Made by a program: the position numbers and the translations under genes
Part shown: positions 6,310 to 9,352 of the stretch, in pieces
Layout of the letters: every line of letters starts with the position of its first letter
Position numbering within the stretch: the first letter of the stretch is position 1
Notes under the pieces: generated by a model
Told to the model about the DNA's origin: nothing
Databases searched by the model: none
The model's input: the letters and a program-made list of their open reading frames with translations, nothing else
Assembly (NCBI GenBank): GCA_023435855.1
Contig: JAEZLG010000113.1
Span: forward strand, 1 to 9,352
Source of the DNA: Bacillota bacterium
GTDB taxonomy: Bacteria; Bacillota; Clostridia; Christensenellales; CAG-138
Reading direction: 5' to 3'
DNA: 9,352 nucleotides

Positions 6310-6330
6310 TTTGACGCGCATGTCGTCAAA
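6310..6330. repeat. Short perfect inverted repeat
   Basis: TTTGACG-CGCATGT-CGTCAAA is a perfect 7-bp stem with a 7-base loop. The TTGACG it contains resembles a -35 box, but no -10 element lies at the right distance. Confidence 0.5.
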
Positions 6331-6341
6331 GCCGGAAGAAA

Positions 6342-6365
6342 ATTAAGGGGCTGTGGCCCCTTAAT
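6342..6365. repeat. Perfect 10-bp inverted repeat with GC-rich core
   Basis: ATTAAGGGGC-TGTG-GCCCCTTAAT is a perfect 10-bp stem with a 4-base loop. On the + strand it is followed by AATCCCC, not T residues. On the - strand the stem is followed by TTTCTTCC, so it could stop antisense transcription entering the 3' side of infB. It is the most stable hairpin in the spacer by inspection. Confidence 0.6.
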
Positions 6366-6389
6366 AATCCCCGGATGTATGTACCCGGT

Positions 6390-6419
6390 GTAGGGGCGGA
6401 TAGTATCCGCCCGTAAACC
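6390..6419 (+). repeat. Palindromic intergenic repeat, module A, copy 2
   Basis: GGGCGGAT-AGT-ATCCGCCC (6394-6412) is a perfect 8-bp stem, flanked by GTAG on the left and GTAAACC on the right. It is the same module as at 495-526, in the same orientation, and is followed about 12 bases later by module B, again as at the first locus. Dispersed-repeat behaviour is inferred from these two copies only. Confidence 0.62.
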
Positions 6420-6430
6420 CAACGATACAT

Positions 6431-6469
6431 TGTAGGGCGGGATGATTTCATCGCGCCGTGTAACAACGA
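6431..6469 (+). repeat. Palindromic intergenic repeat, module B, copy 2
   Basis: TGTAGGGCGGGATG, a short ATTT, then CATCGCGCC form an imperfect palindrome (one G-G mismatch), followed by GTGTAACAACG. The reverse complement of 553-578 and its flank shares GTAGGGCGGGATG and the TAACAACG tail, so the two copies are related and inverted relative to each other. It ends shortly before the rbfA ribosome binding site. Confidence 0.5.
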
Positions 6470-6494
6470 CCAGCGACCCCGGAAAGGAACCACT

Positions 6495-6872
6495 ATGTCG
6501 GTCAGATATCAACGGCTTGGCGAGGAGCTTAAAAAGACCATCAGCGAGATCGTGCGAGATCTTCGCGATCCGCGCGTAACGGACATGGTCACCATCATGA
6601 ACGTGGAGGTCACCAATGACGTCAAATGGGCTAAGGTACGGGTGAGTGTGTACGACAGCAACGAGCAGGCACGGGCGGACGCCGTAAGTGCTCTAAACAG
6701 CGCGAGCGGTTTTATAACCCGTGAAATCGGCAGACGCATGGAAATAAGGCGCTTGCCGCAGCTCAAATTCGTGCTCGATAATTCCATTGAATACAGCGTC
6801 CATATTTCTCAGATTATTGCGGGGTTTCATATTCCCGAGAACGGGGAGAAGGATGATGGGGAATCCGATTGA
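6495..6872 (+). CDS. rbfA: 30S ribosome-binding factor RbfA
   Basis: RbfA (125 aa) binds the maturing 30S subunit near helix 1 of 16S rRNA and helps late assembly, especially in the cold. The single KH-like domain shows the family landmarks: RYQRLGEELKKTISEIVRDLRDPRV near the N-terminus, VEVTNDVKWAKVRVSVYD in the middle, and MEIRRLPQLKFVLDNSIEY in the C-terminal half, where the family normally has an (R/L)xxPxLxFxxDxS pattern. Length is usual. The start ATG follows GGAAAGGAA (6481-6489). It is separated from infB by the palindrome-rich spacer but shares strand and function with the operon. Its last 17 bases overlap nrnA, implying translational coupling. It works in the same pathway as rimP upstream. 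Confidence 0.95.
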   Translation: MSVRYQRLGEELKKTISEIVRDLRDPRVTDMVTIMNVEVTNDVKWAKVRVSVYDSNEQARADAVSALNSASGFITREIGRRMEIRRLPQLKFVLDNSIEYSVHISQIIAGFHIPENGEKDDGESD

Positions 6873-7839
6873 ACAGGCTGCGGAGTTTATCCGCGAGAAC
6901 GACGGCTTTACACTAATCGCACATATTTCGCCTGATGGTGATACTTTGGGCTCCTCGCTGGCGCTTTATGGCGTCCTTCGTGAGCTTAATAAGCATGCGC
7001 AGGTGGTTTGCGACAACCGTGTGCCGTCAAACTACGCTTTTTTGCCGTACGTAAGCGAAATACTTACACCCGATAAGGCCAAAGCATTCCCATACGCTAT
7101 CAGCGTGGACTGTGCGGATGCACAAAGAATGGGCAAGGCTTCGGCACTTTTTGACGCAGCGGTCGATTCCGTCAACATCGACCACCATGTAACAAACACC
7201 ACCTATGCGCACCTCAACATCGTGGACGGTAGTGCTGCAGCTACGGGAGAGATTATCTACAAGCTTGCGATGGCACTTGTACCGCGTTTGTCGGAGCCTG
7301 TTTCCATTTGCCTGTATACAGCACTTCTTACAGATACGGGAAGCTTTGCCTACTCTAACACCACACCCGAGACCCTGCGCATCGCGGCGGATATTTTAGA
7401 GAGCGGCATTGATACTTATGAGATCAATCGCCTTATATACCGCACCGTATCGTACCATAAGATGAAGCTTTTAGGCCGCGCGATCAACAACATGGAGCTT
7501 CTTTTTGACGGAAAGCTTGGTATTACGGCCGTGACGCTCGATGAGATGCGCGAGCTCGGCGCAACCGAGGAGGACACCGAAGGTGTTATCGACTCCGTGC
7601 GGGATGTGGAAAGAGTAGAGGTCGCTGTGATGCTTCGTGAAGTAGAGAAGGATGTATTTAAGGCGAGCCTCCGCTCTAAACGCTATGCGGACGTAAGCAA
7701 AATATCGCGCGAGAAGGGCGGCGGCGGGCATACATTTGCCGCCGGGTATACCGTGCACGGCATGCTCAAAGAAGTCTATGCCGAAGCGGTAAAACTCGCT
7801 CAAAGGACATTGGAGGATCCGGCTTGGAGGGTGTCGTAA
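6856..7839 (+). CDS. nrnA: DHH/DHHA1 phosphoesterase, NrnA type (oligoribonuclease / pAp phosphatase)
   Basis: NrnA (327 aa) hydrolyses very short RNAs and, in many Firmicutes, 3'-phosphoadenosine 5'-phosphate or pGpG/pApA products of cyclic dinucleotides. Metal-binding motifs are all present: HISPDGD at 23-29, VDCAD at 84-88, NIDHH at 107-111, and LLTDTGSF with Asp160. The C-terminal DHHA1 domain ends with the substrate-binding GGGGHTFAAGY at 288-298. ATG at 6856 was chosen since GGAG at 6845-6848 is 7 nt away; the ATG at 6853 is only one codon upstream and equally in frame. It overlaps rbfA by 17 bases and truB by 16. Its location between rbfA and truB is common in clostridia and fits a link between RNA turnover and ribosome production. 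Exact substrate cannot be read from sequence. Confidence 0.93.
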   Translation: MGNPIEQAAEFIRENDGFTLIAHISPDGDTLGSSLALYGVLRELNKHAQVVCDNRVPSNYAFLPYVSEILTPDKAKAFPYAISVDCADAQRMGKASALFDAAVDSVNIDHHVTNTTYAHLNIVDGSAAATGEIIYKLAMALVPRLSEPVSICLYTALLTDTGSFAYSNTTPETLRIAADILESGIDTYEINRLIYRTVSYHKMKLLGRAINNMELLFDGKLGITAVTLDEMRELGATEEDTEGVIDSVRDVERVEVAVMLREVEKDVFKASLRSKRYADVSKISREKGGGGHTFAAGYTVHGMLKEVYAEAVKLAQRTLEDPAWRVS

Positions 7840-8726
7840 ACGTATTGAAACCACCCGGCATGACATCGAGCGACGTCGTGACGGATATTCGGCATATATT
7901 TTCCATGAAACGTGTAGGCCATACGGGAACGCTCGATCCGGGTGCGGCAGGAGTACTGCCTGTTTGCCTAGGTCGTGCCACAAGGCTTTTCGACCGTCTC
8001 ACAGATAAGAAAAAGGAATACATAGCTGAGATTACTTTCGGCACGGAAACGGATACGCAGGACGCCTACGGCGCGGTCGTGCGTCACTTAGACGTGCAAG
8101 TGCATAAAGAAGCGCTTATAAATATACTCCCGCGCTTTGTCGGCGAGCAAATGCAGACCGTGCCGAAGTACGCAGCGGTACGCGTCAACGGTACGCCTAT
8201 GTACAAGCTTGCGCGCTCAGGGGAAGAGGTAGAGCAAAAAAAACGTCCGATCACCGTACACGAGCTTACGCTTTTGCATCAGACGGGGGAAAACAGTTAT
8301 CTCCTTCGTGTTTCATGCTCGCGCGGCACCTATGTAAGGGCGCTTTGCAGTGACATTGGGGCAGAGCTCAATACCTGCGCACATCTTTCGTTTCTTTTGC
8401 GCACGAATTCGGGGATGTTTACGCTTGAAAATGCGTATACGCTTGAGGAGCTACGTGCTATGAAGGAAAGCGGCGAGCTTTTATCCGCCGTTATTCCCGT
8501 TGACAAAGCGCTTCATGATATGCCGGAGCTGCACCTTGGGGATTTGAGCGAGCGCGAAAAGAGACTGTTGTTAAACGGCGCAAGTATAGAGCGAGGCGAG
8601 GAGTTTCGAATGGGCGAAACCGTCAAAGTTTACCTCGACGGCCGCTTTATAACCTTAGGCGAGCGTGGGCAAGACGGATTTCATTGTACGGTGTTTTTTA
8701 CCGGGGAGGAGTCCGATGGAGCATAG
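7824..8726 (+). CDS. truB: tRNA pseudouridine(55) synthase TruB
   Basis: TruB (300 aa) converts uridine 55 of the tRNA T-loop to pseudouridine and acts as a tRNA folding chaperone. Seen: N-terminal LKPPGMTSSDVV, the catalytic motif GHTGTLDPGAAGVLP with Asp38, KKEYIAEITFGTETDT with the conserved Tyr66, PKYAAVRVNG, and SRGTYVRALCSDIG (166-179). A C-terminal PUA-like part (about 235-300) is present though weakly conserved. The start is TTG at 7824, with GGAGG at 7812-7816 7 nt upstream; the protein then begins MEGVVNVLKPPG as the family does. It overlaps nrnA by 16 bases and ribF by 11. Complete, with no missing catalytic residue. Confidence 0.96.
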   Translation: MEGVVNVLKPPGMTSSDVVTDIRHIFSMKRVGHTGTLDPGAAGVLPVCLGRATRLFDRLTDKKKEYIAEITFGTETDTQDAYGAVVRHLDVQVHKEALINILPRFVGEQMQTVPKYAAVRVNGTPMYKLARSGEEVEQKKRPITVHELTLLHQTGENSYLLRVSCSRGTYVRALCSDIGAELNTCAHLSFLLRTNSGMFTLENAYTLEELRAMKESGELLSAVIPVDKALHDMPELHLGDLSEREKRLLLNGASIERGEEFRMGETVKVYLDGRFITLGERGQDGFHCTVFFTGEESDGA

Positions 8727-9352
8727 CCGTACGCACGAAATGAACCATAGTAGTAAGCAAAAAAGCGTTGTGGCTCTCGGCATGTTCGATGGTGTGCATG
8801 CAGGCCACAGGCAGCTTTTAAGTACCGCCGCGGTGCTGGCAAAAAATGAAGGGCTCCGCTTCGTCGTATATACGTTCAAAAACCACCCGCTGTCGGTGTT
8901 CCAAAAATCCCCTAAGCTTTTGTGCAGCTTTTCCGAGCGCGTAAAGCTTCTTTATTCGTTTGGCGCAAACCATGTGGAGGCGGATGATTTTACTTTAGAG
9001 CTGGCTGCGACCGCACCGGAGGCTTTTGTTAAGTCGCTTTACGAGCGGTTTAACATAAAATATGCGGTAGCGGGGTTCAACTATTCGTTTGGGAAAAACG
9101 GGGCGGGCAACACAGCACTCCTAAAAGAGCTCGGGGAAAAGTTCAGCTTTAAAACCTGCGAGGTGGAGCCGTATCTCTTTGAAGGAAAGCCCGTTTCGAG
9201 CACGCGTATACGCATGCTTTTACAAGAGGGTAACATATCTGCTTCAAACGCCATGCTGGAGCGTGAATATTCGCTTTCGGGCACGGTTATAAGAAACCGT
9301 CGCATTGGAAATACCATAGGTTTTCCAACCGCAAACCTGGGCGGTATTGACG
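8716..9352 (+). CDS. ribF: Bifunctional riboflavin kinase/FAD synthetase RibF, 5' part
   Basis: RibF makes FMN from riboflavin and then FAD from FMN. The visible 212 residues are the N-terminal FAD synthetase domain plus the start of the riboflavin kinase domain. Landmarks are VVALGMFDGVHAGH (HAGH at 28-31, the nucleotidyltransferase HxGH), FNYSFGKNGAGN, and VSSTRIR (160-166, an ISSTxxR-like motif), then SGTVIRNRRIGNTIGFPTANL with the kinase PTAN at 204-207. The frame is open to the window end, so about one third (roughly 100 residues) is missing. The start ATG at 8716 follows GGGGAGGA (8703-8710), 5 nt away, and overlaps the truB stop by 11 bases. An ATG at 8740 is possible but has no clear binding site. 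The truB-ribF pair is usual in Firmicutes. Confidence 0.95.
   Translation, partial: MEHSRTHEMNHSSKQKSVVALGMFDGVHAGHRQLLSTAAVLAKNEGLRFVVYTFKNHPLSVFQKSPKLLCSFSERVKLLYSFGANHVEADDFTLELAATAPEAFVKSLYERFNIKYAVAGFNYSFGKNGAGNTALLKELGEKFSFKTCEVEPYLFEGKPVSSTRIRMLLQEGNISASNAMLEREYSLSGTVIRNRRIGNTIGFPTANLGGID

Larger units (their letters stand above)
6176..6494. other. Non-coding infB-rbfA spacer made of consecutive palindromes
   Basis: This 319-base gap has no plausible + strand gene. B. subtilis has ylxP here; I see no remnant of it. The spacer instead holds at least seven inverted repeats in a row (6183-6212, 6230-6280 with a nested hairpin, 6286-6302, 6310-6330, 6342-6365, 6394-6412 and an imperfect one at 6436-6457). 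Most loops are 3-7 nt. None has a proper T-run on the + strand, so read-through into rbfA is expected, perhaps with RNA processing. No convincing promoter was found in it; rbfA begins after GGAAAGGAA at 6481-6489. Confidence 0.75.

Noticed and set aside
6311..6339. TTGACG at 6311 as a promoter -35 for rbfA
   Set aside because: No TATAAT-like box lies 15-19 bases downstream, and TTGACG is part of a perfect hairpin stem.
6176..6494. Remnant of ylxP (DUF503) between infB and rbfA
   Set aside because: The length would fit, but no frame shows the ylxP N-terminal pattern and the region is dominated by palindromes.
6243..6512. 89-codon - strand frame in the infB-rbfA spacer
   Set aside because: It crosses several palindromes and overlaps the rbfA start. 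No ribosome site or domain is seen, and it is the size expected by chance.

Overview
The window is an ordinary core region of a Firmicutes genome, most likely a moderately GC-rich Clostridia member. The clues are a PolC-type DNA polymerase III upstream, the nusA-infB operon order, and a DHH phosphoesterase gene (nrnA) between rbfA and truB. I cannot name a genus. All genes are on the + strand; no tRNA, rRNA, CRISPR array, insertion sequence or phage gene was seen.

Layout: (1) 1-473, the 3' end of polC. (2) 474-742, a spacer with two palindromic repeat units, an extended -10 promoter (630-659) and a leader with a 10-bp hairpin and broken T-tract (696-727), a likely attenuator. (3) 743-6175, rimP, nusA, ylxR/rnpM, the L7Ae-like gene ylxQ and infB; the last three are packed with overlap or no gap. 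(4) 6176-6494, a non-coding spacer of 319 bases built largely of consecutive short-loop palindromes and carrying relatives of the repeats before rimP. (5) 6495-9352, rbfA, nrnA, truB and ribF, each start overlapping the preceding gene's stop; ribF runs off the end.

Together the genes serve the transcription-translation machinery: NusA (elongation, pausing, termination), RimP and RbfA (30S maturation), IF-2 (initiator tRNA and subunit joining), TruB (tRNA pseudouridine 55), YlxR and YlxQ (small RNA-binding proteins), NrnA (degradation of very short RNAs and cyclic-dinucleotide products) and RibF (FMN and FAD synthesis).

The most unusual item is IF-2. Between a charged N-terminal segment and its conserved domains it carries about 187 residues of Gln/Gly/Tyr/Arg repeats based on a 13-residue unit. 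Their QGGYQQ core closely resembles the prion repeat of yeast Sup35 (eRF3), another translational GTPase with an N-terminal low-complexity region. This looks like convergence and is the best lead in the window. Other leads are the rimP-nusA leader attenuator and the hairpin mosaic between infB and rbfA.
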